A DNA stretch of 64,000 nucleotides from Marinobacter sp050379415 (lineage in GTDB: Bacteria; Pseudomonadota; Gammaproteobacteria; Pseudomonadales; Oleiphilaceae): assembly GCF_050379415.1 (NCBI RefSeq), contig NZ_JBNRLS010000004.1:1-64000 (forward strand), read 5' to 3'. The notes beneath the pieces are model-generated. The model was not told the origin of the DNA and searched no databases. It worked only from the letters and a program-made list of their open reading frames with translations. The position numbers and the translations under genes were made by a program. The stretch's first letter is position 1, and each line of letters opens with the position of its first letter. Of this stretch, positions 53,451-62,244 are shown in pieces.

Positions 53451-53768
53451 ATATATTTGACACCACTTTTCCGACGATTTGACAAAATTTCACAAAAACG
53501 CGGCGATTATCCTCGTGAAGAATGGCGCTCGACCAGTTACGAAATTGTCAATTTTTGGACAGGTTCGGGTAAGTAGAAATCGCAAGGTTGCACGATGGCA
53601 GGGAGTTACGTCGGAAAGTTTGAGAAATTTGGAAAGGGTGAGCGGGCAATTTCTTGCCAAATTGTAAGGAAATTCGCTTTCGATACCGGCGGGTAAAATC
53701 CGAGCCCTTCCTGTTAGACTGCCAATTAACCGGATTCAGATCCTAACCAAAAGGAAACCTCAAGGAAG
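53451..53768. other. Gene-free region before the NYN-domain gene
   Basis: The 318 bp between the lipoprotein start and the NYN gene are relatively AT-rich. A frame of 62 codons at 53479-53667 has no ribosome site or recognisable family, so I do not call it. The promoters of both divergent genes must lie here. Confidence 0.55.
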
Positions 53769-54509
53769 ATGAACTCCAACTACCGAATTGCCCTGCTGAT
53801 CGACTGCGACAACGTCAGCCACCAGGCCATCGAAGGCGTACTCCAGGAACTGGCCAAGTACGGTGCCGTGAACATACGGCACGCCCACGGCAACTGGAAC
53901 GGCCCGCAACTGGGCGGCTGGATTGAAAAACTGCACCCCAATGCCATCCGCCCCATCCAGCAATTCGCCTACACCACCGGCAAGAACGCCACCGATGCCT
54001 CGATGATCATCGACGCGATGGACCTGCTCTACAGCGGCAATGTGGACGCCTTCGCCTTGATGACCAGTGACAGCGACTTCACGCCGTTGGTGATGCGCAT
54101 CCTGGAAGCGGGCTTACCCGTATTCGGGTTTGGCGAGCGGAAGACACCCCTGCCCTTCGTGAATGCCTGCTCCCAGTTCATCTACACCGAGAACCTCCGG
54201 GACGAGGCCGACGAAGAGGAAGGCGAGAGCGGGTCGGAACCGGCCGCGAGAGCCCAGAAGAAATGGGGCCGCAAACAGCTTCGGGGTGACTCGGTGCTGG
54301 TCAGAACCTTGCGCACCGCCGTTGAGCAAACCGCCGATGACGATGGCTGGGCGCATCTTGGCAAGGTGGGCCAATACATTTCCAACAACAGCTCATTCTC
54401 GCCGGTGAACTACGGTTACAAGAAACTGAGCGACCTGATCAAGGCCAGTGAGCTGTTCGAGATCCGGGTTGGCGAGAAAAATGTGGTTTACATAAAGAGC
54501 CCCGGCTAA
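53769..54509 (+). CDS. NYN-domain protein with C-terminal OST-HTH/LOTUS domain
   Basis: A 246-residue protein. The N-terminal NYN (PIN-like, DUF88) nuclease domain has the conserved acidic residues in ALLIDCDNVS, ATDASMIIDAMDLL and MTSDSDFTPLVM. After an acidic linker (DEADEEEGE) a C-terminal OST-HTH/LOTUS domain (about 175-246) reads AHLGKVGQYISNN and NYGYKKLSDLIKASELFEI. The pairing is thought to act on RNA, with the LOTUS domain binding RNA or partner proteins; the target is unknown. AAGGA precedes the ATG. Confidence 0.88.
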   Translation: MNSNYRIALLIDCDNVSHQAIEGVLQELAKYGAVNIRHAHGNWNGPQLGGWIEKLHPNAIRPIQQFAYTTGKNATDASMIIDAMDLLYSGNVDAFALMTSDSDFTPLVMRILEAGLPVFGFGERKTPLPFVNACSQFIYTENLRDEADEEEGESGSEPAARAQKKWGRKQLRGDSVLVRTLRTAVEQTADDDGWAHLGKVGQYISNNSSFSPVNYGYKKLSDLIKASELFEIRVGEKNVVYIKSPG

Positions 54510-54536
54510 GCCGGCGCCAAGAACAAGGAGTGGAGA

Positions 54537-55283
54537 ATGCGACGTAACATCCTGATTACCGGAGCCAGCAGTGGTCTGGGCATGGGCATGGCCCGGGCCT
54601 GGGCGGCCAAAGGCTGCAATCTGGCGCTGTGTGCGCGGCGGGTGGAGAATCTGGAGGCGCTCCAACACGAGCTGACCACAAGCTACCCGAATATCCGCGT
54701 GGTCATCCAGGCGCTGGACGTGTGCGATTACGACCGGGTACCGGAGGTGTTCCAAAGCTTCAAAGAAGAGCTGGGCAGCCTCGACCGGATCGTGGTCAAC
54801 GCCGGCATGGCCAGCAGTCACGGGATTGGTCAGGGCCACTTCGAATCCAACCGCCAGGCGGCGGAGACCAACTTCGTCGCAGCAATCGCCCAGTGCGAAG
54901 CAGCCATGGAAATCTTCCGTGCCCAGAACGCAGGCCACCTGGTGCTGATGTCCTCCGTCAGCGGCGTACGCGGTTTCCGGGGCGCCATGAACGTCTATGC
55001 TGCCACCAAAGCCGCCGTGGCTTCCCTGGCCGAAGGCCTGCAATTGGACACCGAAGGCACCCCCATCCGGGTGACCAACATCATGCCCGGCTACATCCTC
55101 ACCGACATCAACCGGAGCACCAGGAACGCGCCCTTCCGGGTCGATCTGGACACCGGCGTGTCCGCCCTGGTCAGCGCCATCGACAAAGAGAAACGCCGCG
55201 CCTACGTGCCCTGGTGGCCCTGGACGCCCCTGAGCTACGTCATCAAGGCCCTGCCGTTCAAGGTCTTTGCGCGCGCGATGTAA
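54537..55283 (+). CDS. SDR family oxidoreductase
   Basis: A 248-residue short-chain dehydrogenase with cofactor motif TGASSGLGMGMAR near residue 8, NAG (VVNAGMASS), a catalytic Ser in LMSSVSGVRG and YAATKAAVAS (Y-x-x-x-K). The substrate is not recognisable. An AAGGAG site lies just before the ATG. It follows the NYN gene by 27 bp and is convergent with the flavin oxidoreductase. Confidence 0.86.
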   Translation: MRRNILITGASSGLGMGMARAWAAKGCNLALCARRVENLEALQHELTTSYPNIRVVIQALDVCDYDRVPEVFQSFKEELGSLDRIVVNAGMASSHGIGQGHFESNRQAAETNFVAAIAQCEAAMEIFRAQNAGHLVLMSSVSGVRGFRGAMNVYAATKAAVASLAEGLQLDTEGTPIRVTNIMPGYILTDINRSTRNAPFRVDLDTGVSALVSAIDKEKRRAYVPWWPWTPLSYVIKALPFKVFARAM

Positions 55284-55292
55284 TCAGAGTAA

Positions 55293-56624
55293 TCAGAGCC
55301 TCCGGTGCCGGCGGGCTTTCCTCACCCGCCGGGCCCGGCTGAGTTCATCCTTCAGGTAAGCGCCGACAGCCTTGAGCAGACCCAGATCAGGATCGGCCTC
55401 TTTGTCATCTGCGAGCCGGAAAATCTGCTGGTAGTACCAGGCCTGACCACCCAGCACATTAATCACCTTGAGTGGCATCAACGGACTGGCCGGCGAAAAC
55501 AAGCCGGTCTGGGCGAGCTTGATGTGATCCTCGTGGCAGACCGTTTTGTCGATGCGGCTCTCCAGCAGATCCCTGGGGGTACCCGGATCGGTGCAGAGCG
55601 GGCGGCCCAGCCCGATCACATCCGTCTCGCCATTGGCGACCACCTCTTCCATAAAATCGCGTGTCCGAAAACCGCCGGTAACCATCAGCGGGCAATCGCA
55701 GACTTCGCGAATTTTCTGGGCGTAATCCAGGAAATAGGCCTCCCGCTTACGGGTACTCTCCCGCACGGCCGGCCCCTCGCTTGCGGTTTCAGCGTCACCG
55801 CTGTATCCCAGCAGCCGGGGCTGTTCGTAGGTGCCGCCGGACACCTCCAGCAGATCAATCCCCTCCTCGTTGAGCCAGCGAACCACCTCCACACTCTCAT
55901 CCAGGGTGAACCCGCCCTTGCGGAAATCGTCAGAATTCAGTTTGACCGCCACCGGAAACTCCGGCCCCACCGCCACGCGGGTCGCGCGAACCACTTCCAG
56001 CAGGAAACGGGCACGGTTCTCCAGTGAACCGCCCCAGCGATCCGTCCGCTGATTGGTCACTGGCGAAAGAAACGACGACAACAGATAGCCGTGAGCCCCA
56101 TGCACCTGAACGCCCGTGAAACCCGCCTCCTTGGCAATCCGGGCAACGTTGGCAAAACGCTGGATAAAATCGAGGATCTCCGGCTCCGCCAACGCACGCG
56201 GACGGGCATAGTTCCCCATCAGGGACAGCTGAACCGCAGAGGGCCCCATCGGCCGCGAAGTAACGTAGCGCGGCGACTGGCGACCGGCATGGGAGATCTG
56301 CATCCACAAATGGTTGCCATTGCGGGTGCCGGCTTTGGCCCAGGCACGCAGTTGCGCCATACCTTCCGGCTCGCCCTCCGCAGGCGCCGGATCGATCGCC
56401 ACGTTGCCCGGCCGCTCCAGTACCCGATGGTCAATCATGACGTTGCCGGTGATCAGCAGCCCTGCCCCGCCATCGGACCAGCGCCGGTAGAGGGTTTCGT
56501 GCCGGTGGGTGGCGTGTAAGTGGTCGTCTGACAGCCCCTCGGTCATCGCGGCCTTTGCGATCCGGTTAGGCAGAACGGCACCGCAGGGGAGTTTCAGGGG
56601 TTGGGCAAGGGGCGATTGGGGCAT
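55293..56624 (-). CDS. NADH:flavin oxidoreductase (old yellow enzyme family)
   Basis: A 443-residue TIM-barrel flavoprotein. The family motifs are visible: LPNRIAKAAMTEGLSD at the N terminus, LWMQISHAGRQSP, VQVHGAHGYLLSSFLSP, TDRWGGSLENRARFLLEV, VSGGTYEQP and DVIGLGRPL. It matches the 2,4-dienoyl-CoA-reductase-like OYE group without the C-terminal iron-sulfur and NADPH domains. It may reduce activated alkenes; the substrate is unknown. A single-gene unit. Confidence 0.88.
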   Translation of the reverse strand: MPQSPLAQPLKLPCGAVLPNRIAKAAMTEGLSDDHLHATHRHETLYRRWSDGGAGLLITGNVMIDHRVLERPGNVAIDPAPAEGEPEGMAQLRAWAKAGTRNGNHLWMQISHAGRQSPRYVTSRPMGPSAVQLSLMGNYARPRALAEPEILDFIQRFANVARIAKEAGFTGVQVHGAHGYLLSSFLSPVTNQRTDRWGGSLENRARFLLEVVRATRVAVGPEFPVAVKLNSDDFRKGGFTLDESVEVVRWLNEEGIDLLEVSGGTYEQPRLLGYSGDAETASEGPAVRESTRKREAYFLDYAQKIREVCDCPLMVTGGFRTRDFMEEVVANGETDVIGLGRPLCTDPGTPRDLLESRIDKTVCHEDHIKLAQTGLFSPASPLMPLKVINVLGGQAWYYQQIFRLADDKEADPDLGLLKAVGAYLKDELSRARRVRKARRHRRL

Positions 56625-56855
56625 GGCATCATCCTGATGGTTGTTGATTCGTCGATGTCAGAATCATGGCCCCGGCGTGGGAGGCATGCAATGGCCGACG
56701 AGGCCGGCACTTTTCAGGAAAAGGCTTATGACTCCGGAGGCAGTTGATCATTGTTAGAAAGAAATAGACTTTCTCCTCTGATAACTTATCCCCTTACTCG
56801 AACTTCGGACCGGAATCTCCAGCCGGGCAACCCTATTTTCTATGACCTACATACC

Positions 56856-57641
56856 ATGAACTCCTCTAAGAAACTCTGCACGCTCACCACTCTGGCCCTT
56901 TGCACCACGCCGTGTTTCGGCGATGTTCGGATTGGTAGCCACTGGCAATACTTCGACTACGAAGAAACTTCTTCCCAGAACGTAACGTTGAACCGTGAAG
57001 ATGGCGATTTGCCCGGTGTTTTTCTTCGCGCCCAAACACAACTTGGCTTTGCCTGGCTCGAAGCGGGTACCAGTTATGCCAAGGGCGATGTGGATTACAA
57101 AGGCTTTACCCAGGGCGGCCGCTCTCTCGAAACTACCACTACACAACGCTTGATCGATTACCGGCTCCGGGCCGGGGTTCCATTTGCATTGCGACAATCC
57201 ACGCTCACGCCCTATCTGGTCGCCGGTTACCAGCGATGGGATCGGGCCATTCACCCGACCGCTTCAACTCTGGGACTGAATGAATTTTATCGGTGGTGGG
57301 AAGCAGGTGCCGGTGCACGGTGGTGTGGCGGCTTTGGTTATGGCGAGGTCTGCGCGCTGGGTGAGGTATTCGGGACCGTAGAGGGTACTGTAGAGGTGGG
57401 TCTGGAGCCCGTTGGCCTGGGCAGACCAGAACTGGATCTTGGCGAGGGTACCGGGTTTCGTATGGAATTCGACTGGTCACCCGCGTTGGCCCCCCATCTA
57501 TCACTCGGGTGGTTTTATGAGCGATGGGATCACGGAGAGAGCAACACCGTGTTCGTCCAGCGAAGCGGAACTGTGTTTGGGGTATCCGAGCCGGACAGCG
57601 AAACTGTCCGGCAAGGACTGAGGCTGGCGATCAGGTTCTAG
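56856..57641 (+). CDS. Predicted outer-membrane beta-barrel protein
   Basis: A 261-residue protein with a signal peptide (LCTLTTLALCTTPCFGDVR) and then alternating beta strands with many aromatic residues, ending with a C-terminal aromatic (LRLAIRF), as outer-membrane barrels do. I do not recognise a family. I start at the ATG at 56856, which gives a proper signal peptide, rather than 56751; the ribosome site is weak. The gene is followed by a convergent lipoprotein gene, and both lie in a stretch less GC-rich than the flanks. Confidence 0.68.
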   Translation: MNSSKKLCTLTTLALCTTPCFGDVRIGSHWQYFDYEETSSQNVTLNREDGDLPGVFLRAQTQLGFAWLEAGTSYAKGDVDYKGFTQGGRSLETTTTQRLIDYRLRAGVPFALRQSTLTPYLVAGYQRWDRAIHPTASTLGLNEFYRWWEAGAGARWCGGFGYGEVCALGEVFGTVEGTVEVGLEPVGLGRPELDLGEGTGFRMEFDWSPALAPHLSLGWFYERWDHGESNTVFVQRSGTVFGVSEPDSETVRQGLRLAIRF

Positions 57642-57671
57642 GCGACCCCAGCCCCGGCTTCAGGCATGGGA

Positions 57672-58574
57672 TCAGTTCTGGGTTACCAGGACAGAGGATC
57701 CTTTGTAAGTAACCGTATACTCTCCGCAAGTGCTGAATGTGGCCGTTATCACCTCACCGTCAGAATCGGAGAAGGTAATGGTTCCGCTACTGAAGCCACC
57801 GCCACTGCAGGGGATCAGGCCAGTTCCCTGGAAATCTACGTAGCCACGGTCGCCGTCGTACACTCGTGCGGAAATGTTGTAGCCAGAGTACTGGTCACCC
57901 GTCACCGAGACGCCTGAAATGCGATAGGCCTGTCCATTGGTGCCATTGAACGTGCTGGAGTAGGTGCAGTTGTCGAGAAACTCGCCGGTGCAACTCACGT
58001 TACCTTTGCTTCGATAGGTTTCACCCGCATAGGTGCCGGTGTAATCAAAGTCTGCGGAAAACTCGACGATTTGATCACCGTTCAAGGTATAGGTGACGTC
58101 ATACACACCGTTAAGGACATAGTTGGACGTGGCATCCACGGGCATACAGTAATTGTCATAGACAATTTTCATGCGGGATTGGTTGTCCGATGTCACCGAT
58201 GCCGACCCGCCGCACTCACCGTCGTAGACATAGGTGGCGCCTGTCGGCAGATTGGCAACCTCAAGAATCTCCAGAGACAGGTCTTTGGTGACTTCATTCG
58301 CGTTAAACGAATCAATCTGGGCAGCAACCGGGGCAAAGTTTGCCGCCTCGTCTTCAATCACTGCCTGAGTTGCTGCTTGTGTGGTCGCCTCGGCTGCCGT
58401 CTTGGCATCCTCCTCACTGGCAATGGTCGCAGCACTTTCATTAAATGTGGTCGTGCTGGAGCTGGATCCACCACCTCCACCACCACCGCCACAAGCCGTC
58501 AGCCCGAGAACGGTGCAAAGCGCTAAACCCCGAATCCATGTTCGTCCCATGTAACGATTGTTATTTGATTCCAT
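57672..58574 (-). CDS. Lipoprotein of unknown function with a poly-Gly/Ser linker
   Basis: A 300-residue predicted lipoprotein: hydrophobic LALCTVLG then lipobox LTAC, followed by eight Gly and four Ser residues. An Ala/Thr/Glu-rich helical segment (about 45-90) precedes a beta-rich domain with several Cys residues (about 115-300) that could form disulfides. No family is recognised. The Gly tract is coded by GGN repeats that are prone to slippage. The N terminus may instead be at the second Met (MGRTWIRG). Confidence 0.7.
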   Translation of the reverse strand: MESNNNRYMGRTWIRGLALCTVLGLTACGGGGGGGGSSSSTTTFNESAATIASEEDAKTAAEATTQAATQAVIEDEAANFAPVAAQIDSFNANEVTKDLSLEILEVANLPTGATYVYDGECGGSASVTSDNQSRMKIVYDNYCMPVDATSNYVLNGVYDVTYTLNGDQIVEFSADFDYTGTYAGETYRSKGNVSCTGEFLDNCTYSSTFNGTNGQAYRISGVSVTGDQYSGYNISARVYDGDRGYVDFQGTGLIPCSGGGFSSGTITFSDSDGEVITATFSTCGEYTVTYKGSSVLVTQN

Positions 58575-58807
58575 TATTCTCTCTCTTAATATCCTGATTA
58601 GAAGAGTTCCCGTTATTACAATAAATGTGCTCCCAAATCCGAACTGGATCCAAGCCGCACCGTGCCAGTTATATGCTATTCAGAGAATATTTATTTTGAT
58701 CTCAATTAGCTATATACAAAATGAAACAAGAAATATGTGTGGCTATCGTAAGGACGGGAAACCGGGCAATGAGGGAGTGGCGGAGAAGAACAGGATTCTG
58801 AAAAGCA

Positions 58808-58833
58808 AAAAGGCCAGCAAAAGCTGGCCTTTT
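58808..58833 (-). terminator. Terminator of tRNA-fMet
   Basis: AAAAGGCCAGC (58808-58818) and GCTGGCCTTTT (58823-58833) form a perfect 11-bp stem with a four-base loop. On the minus strand it follows the 3' end of the tRNA by seven bases and ends in T residues. Confidence 0.85.
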
Positions 58834-58839
58834 CGGTAT

Positions 58840-58921
<82 letters not shown>

Positions 58922-58958
58922 CTTTTCATCTCGATTTAACTGCTGAGTCCGCCGGTGG

Positions 58959-58982
58959 GTCGGGCTCATAAGCCGAAGGTCG
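58959..58982 (+). repeat. Inverted fragment of the tRNA-fMet anticodon arm
   Basis: The 24 bp here match the anticodon-arm region of the tRNA (58867-58890, minus strand) at 23 of 24 positions, but lie on the opposite strand. Together with the truncated copy at 59012 they form an imperfect inverted structure; inside it AGCCGAAGG (58971-58979) and CCTTCGGCT (58989-58997) form a perfect 9-bp stem. Confidence 0.75.
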
Positions 58983-59011
58983 AGACTCCCTTCGGCTCTT
59001 GCGGGGATTGG

Positions 59012-59051
<40 letters not shown>

Positions 59052-59125
59052 ACTGGTTGTCTTTCGGGGCTGGCCCCGATCAACGTGGCGCGTATATTAA
59101 GGACCGGAAGCGGGCCTGTCAATTG

Positions 59126-59806
59126 TTAATTTTCAAACAAGTCCGTGGGGAAGTGAAGTTCCTCGGCTGGGGCCTCCCCCGGCGTTTTATAGAGTCCAAC
59201 CGTATCGATCACTTCCTGTACCGGGCGGAAGGAACGACGGTGTTCCGGGGTCGCCCCGAGACGCCTTAGCGCTTCAAGATGGACAGACGTTGGATAGCCT
59301 TTGTGCTTGCCCAGTTCGTAGCCCGGATACCGATCCTCGAGCTCTTCCATTTCCCGGTCACGGGTGACTTTGGCGAGGATGGAGGCGGCGCTGATTTCGG
59401 CAACTCGGCTGTCACCCTTGATCACAGGCTCGGATGGCCAATGCCATTTTGGGCAGCGGTTGCCATCCACCAGCACGTATTCGGGCGGGATGGCCAGGCC
59501 GGCGACGGCGCGCTCCATGGCGAGCATGGTGGCCTGGTAGATGTTGAGCTGGTCGATCTCGTTTGCCTCGCAGCGGCCCAGGCTCCAGGCGGCGGCTTTT
59601 TCGATGATTTCGTCGTACAGGGCGAGGCGTTTTTTCTCGGTGAGCTTTTTCGAGTCCGCCAGGCCGGCGATGGGTTTGCCCGGATCGAGGATGACGGCAG
59701 CGGTGACGACCGCTCCGATCAGGGGGCCGCGGCCGACTTCATCGACACCGGCCAGTAACCGACCCTGGTATCGGCATTCGAATGGCGGTAGCTCTACCTT
59801 GGCCAT
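59126..59806 (-). CDS. rnhB: Ribonuclease HII
   Basis: A 226-residue RNase H type 2 enzyme that removes ribonucleotides and RNA from RNA-DNA hybrids. The active-site segment GVDEVGRGPLIGAVVTAAV is near residue 19; further acidic residues lie in LADSKKLTEKKR and VDGNRCPKW, and ISAASILAKVTRDREM is the RNase HII signature. Its ATG overlaps the lpxB stop (TGATG). It is the last gene of the bamA-to-rnhB block. Confidence 0.95.
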   Translation of the reverse strand: MAKVELPPFECRYQGRLLAGVDEVGRGPLIGAVVTAAVILDPGKPIAGLADSKKLTEKKRLALYDEIIEKAAAWSLGRCEANEIDQLNIYQATMLAMERAVAGLAIPPEYVLVDGNRCPKWHWPSEPVIKGDSRVAEISAASILAKVTRDREMEELEDRYPGYELGKHKGYPTSVHLEALRRLGATPEHRRSFRPVQEVIDTVGLYKTPGEAPAEELHFPTDLFEN

Positions 59807-60987
59807 CAGGCTCTCTCCTCCAGCAGCCCGGAGACGGCCTCGGCGGCTTTTTCGTCCGCATTCTGGCGCAGGGTCAGGTGCAATTCGGTAAACGCCTGTT
59901 GCAGCCGCTCCCGCTCTTCGAGGTTCTCCATGCGCTCAAGCACCGCGGCGCCCAGGGCTTCTGCCGTGGCGTCGTCCTGGAGCAGTTCTGGCACCAGTGC
60001 TTCCTTGGCCAGGAGGTTGGGCAGGGCCACATGGGGCACCTTCACCAACCGGGAAAGAAGCGCGTAGCTCATGTTGCTCAGGCGGTAGCCCACCACCATG
60101 GGTTTCTTGAGCAACATGGCTTCGAGGGTGGCAGTGCCGGAGGCCAGCAGGACCACATCGGAGGCGGCCATCACTTCCCGGGACTGGCCGCGCACGATCG
60201 TGACCGGCAATTTTACGTCGAGGGATTCCACCAGGGCCTGAACCTGTTTCTCGCGGTCCCGGTTCACGCAGGGGATTACCAGCTGGATATCCGGTCGGCG
60301 TTCCTGCAGCCAGCGGGCGGCTTCCAGGAACAGGTTACCCAGGCGTTCCACCTCCCCTGCCCGGCTGCCCGGCAATACCGCCAGCAAGGGTGCGCTCTGG
60401 TCCAGCCCGAGCTGCTCCCGGGCCTTGCCGGTGTTTGGTTCCAGGGGAATGCGGTCGGCCAGCGGGTGGCCCACAAAAGCCACGGGGACGTTGTGCTCTT
60501 CGTAGAAGCGGGCCTCGAACGGGAACAGGGTGAGCATGAGATCGACGGATTTGGCGATCTTGAAAATGCGCTTCTGGCGCCAGGCCCAGACCGATGGGCT
60601 GACGTAATGCACGGACGGAATACCCGCCTCGCGGCAGCGCCGTTCGATGGCCAGGGTGAAATCCGGGGAGTCGATGCCGATGACCACATCCGGGCGATTA
60701 GTGAAGAAGTAGTCCATCAGGCGGGCGCGGATGCTGAACAGCTCCCGGATCCGGCCCAGCACCTCCACCAGGCCCATGACCGAGAGCCGTTCCATGGGCA
60801 CCAGGGAATGAAAGCCCTCGGCGATCATCTCTTCGCCGCCGATGCCCACAAACCGGGCGTTCGGGTAGCGGCGCTTCAGGGAGCGTATCAGGCCGGCACC
60901 AAGGATGTCCCCCGATGCCTCGCCGGCGATCATGGCAATGGTGAGCTTGCGCTCGCTGATAACGGTTGGTTTGGTGGATTCCGTCAC
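59806..60987 (-). CDS. lpxB: Lipid-A-disaccharide synthase
   Basis: A 393-residue peripheral membrane glycosyltransferase that condenses UDP-diacylglucosamine with lipid X. Signatures: IAGEASGDILGAGLIRSL near the N terminus, YVSPSVWAWRQKRI, VGHPLAD, LPGSRAGEVERL and ASGTATLEAMLL. It is 17 bp downstream of lpxA and overlaps rnhB by one base, matching the conserved order of the lipid A operon. Confidence 0.96.
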   Translation of the reverse strand: MTESTKPTVISERKLTIAMIAGEASGDILGAGLIRSLKRRYPNARFVGIGGEEMIAEGFHSLVPMERLSVMGLVEVLGRIRELFSIRARLMDYFFTNRPDVVIGIDSPDFTLAIERRCREAGIPSVHYVSPSVWAWRQKRIFKIAKSVDLMLTLFPFEARFYEEHNVPVAFVGHPLADRIPLEPNTGKAREQLGLDQSAPLLAVLPGSRAGEVERLGNLFLEAARWLQERRPDIQLVIPCVNRDREKQVQALVESLDVKLPVTIVRGQSREVMAASDVVLLASGTATLEAMLLKKPMVVGYRLSNMSYALLSRLVKVPHVALPNLLAKEALVPELLQDDATAEALGAAVLERMENLEERERLQQAFTELHLTLRQNADEKAAEAVSGLLEERA

Positions 60988-61004
60988 CGGAAGGCTCCGG
61001 CTGG

Positions 61005-61796
61005 TCAGCGAATGATGCCGCGGTGTGCTCCGCGCAGGGATTCAATGAGCGGGCGGGCTTCCGGCACGTCGCCGTAGTTCTTCTCCAGCTCCTCAAGTGC
61101 CTGTTCGGTCGTCAGGCCCTGGCGGTAGATCGTCTTGTAGGCACGGCGGAGTGCCAGCAACGCGTCTTTGCTGAAGCCGCGACGCTTGAGGCCTTCCACG
61201 TTCAGGCCGTGGGGTTCGGCAGACTGGCCGCTGGCCATCACGTACGCGGGAATATCCTTCAACACGATGCTGCCACCGGCGGCCATGCTGTGGGAGCCGA
61301 TGTTGCAGAACTGATGCACCATGGTACCACCGCCTAGAATGGCAAAATCACCCACCGACACGTGGCCGGCCAGGGTCGCGCAGTTGGCCAGAATGGTGTT
61401 GTCACCCACGATGCAGTCGTGAGCCACATGCACATAAGCCATCAACAGGTTGCCGTTGCCAATGCGGGTCTCACCGCGATCCTGGACAGTGCCCCGGTGA
61501 ATGGTGCAGTTCTCGCGGATGACGTTATTGTCTCCGATCACCAGAGTGGTGGGCTCACCGGCGTATTTCTTGTCCTGGCACTCTTCCCCGACACTGGAGA
61601 ACTGGAAAATCCGGTTATTGCGGCCGATAAACGTCGGCCCCTTGATTACCACGTGGGACAGGATCTCGGTGCCTTCACCGATTTCCACGCCAGGGCCGAT
61701 GTAACTCCACGGGCCAACGGTCACGTTGTCCGCCAGCTTGGCTGATGGGTCTACAATCGCTTGAGGATGGACACCCGACCAGTCATTTGTCGCCAT
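61005..61796 (-). CDS. lpxA: UDP-N-acetylglucosamine acyltransferase
   Basis: A 263-residue left-handed beta-helix acyltransferase that starts lipid A synthesis by moving a hydroxyacyl chain from ACP to UDP-GlcNAc. Hexapeptide repeats run through about residues 10-190 and the catalytic His lies in YVHVAHDCIVGD. The ATG at 61796 overlaps the fabZ stop (TGATG). The TTG one codon earlier is also open but not preferred. Confidence 0.96.
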   Translation of the reverse strand: MATNDWSGVHPQAIVDPSAKLADNVTVGPWSYIGPGVEIGEGTEILSHVVIKGPTFIGRNNRIFQFSSVGEECQDKKYAGEPTTLVIGDNNVIRENCTIHRGTVQDRGETRIGNGNLLMAYVHVAHDCIVGDNTILANCATLAGHVSVGDFAILGGGTMVHQFCNIGSHSMAAGGSIVLKDIPAYVMASGQSAEPHGLNVEGLKRRGFSKDALLALRRAYKTIYRQGLTTEQALEELEKNYGDVPEARPLIESLRGAHRGIIR

Positions 61797-62233
61797 CAAA
61801 CTTCTCTCTCAGCGGTCAAGATTTCTGCCGTGCAGACGACTTCCCCGTCGACCAGCGCTCGGCATTCGAATTTATAGATGCCGCGCTTGCCGGAGAGGAA
61901 TTCCGCTTCCATATCGAGGCGGTCTCCCGGCAGCACAGGGCGCTTGAACCGGGCCTTGCTGGACCCGGCGAGGTATTGTACCACGCCGTCAGATGGTTTC
62001 CGGCCCACGGTCACAAAACCGAGAATGCCTGACAATTGTGCCATAGCTTCGATGATGAGCACGCCGGGCATGATCGGATTGTCGGGGAAATGGCCCTGAA
62101 AGAAAGACTCATTGAAGGAAATGTTCTTGTACCCCTTGATTGAGACTCCCTTCTCAATCTCGGTTACCCGGTCCACCAGCAAGAACGGGTACCGATGTGG
62201 CAGGTATTCAAGAATTTCGTTAATTTTCATCAT
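61796..62233 (-). CDS. fabZ: 3-hydroxyacyl-ACP dehydratase FabZ
   Basis: A 145-residue hotdog-fold dehydratase of fatty acid synthesis (from the ATG at 62233; 62230 is equally possible). Signatures: YLPHRYPFLLVDRVTEIEKG, the catalytic His in GHFPDNPIMPGVLIIEAMAQ with Glu in the same helix. A GAGG site precedes the start; the longer open frame to 62473 overlaps lpxD and is not used. Situated between lpxD and lpxA in the conserved order. Confidence 0.96.
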   Translation of the reverse strand: MMKINEILEYLPHRYPFLLVDRVTEIEKGVSIKGYKNISFNESFFQGHFPDNPIMPGVLIIEAMAQLSGILGFVTVGRKPSDGVVQYLAGSSKARFKRPVLPGDRLDMEAEFLSGKRGIYKFECRALVDGEVVCTAEILTAEREV

Positions 62234-62244
62234 GTTGGTCGGCC

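Noticed and set aside
53479..53667. 62-codon frame before the NYN gene
   Set aside because: No ribosome site, no domain, and unusual composition for a protein of this genome.
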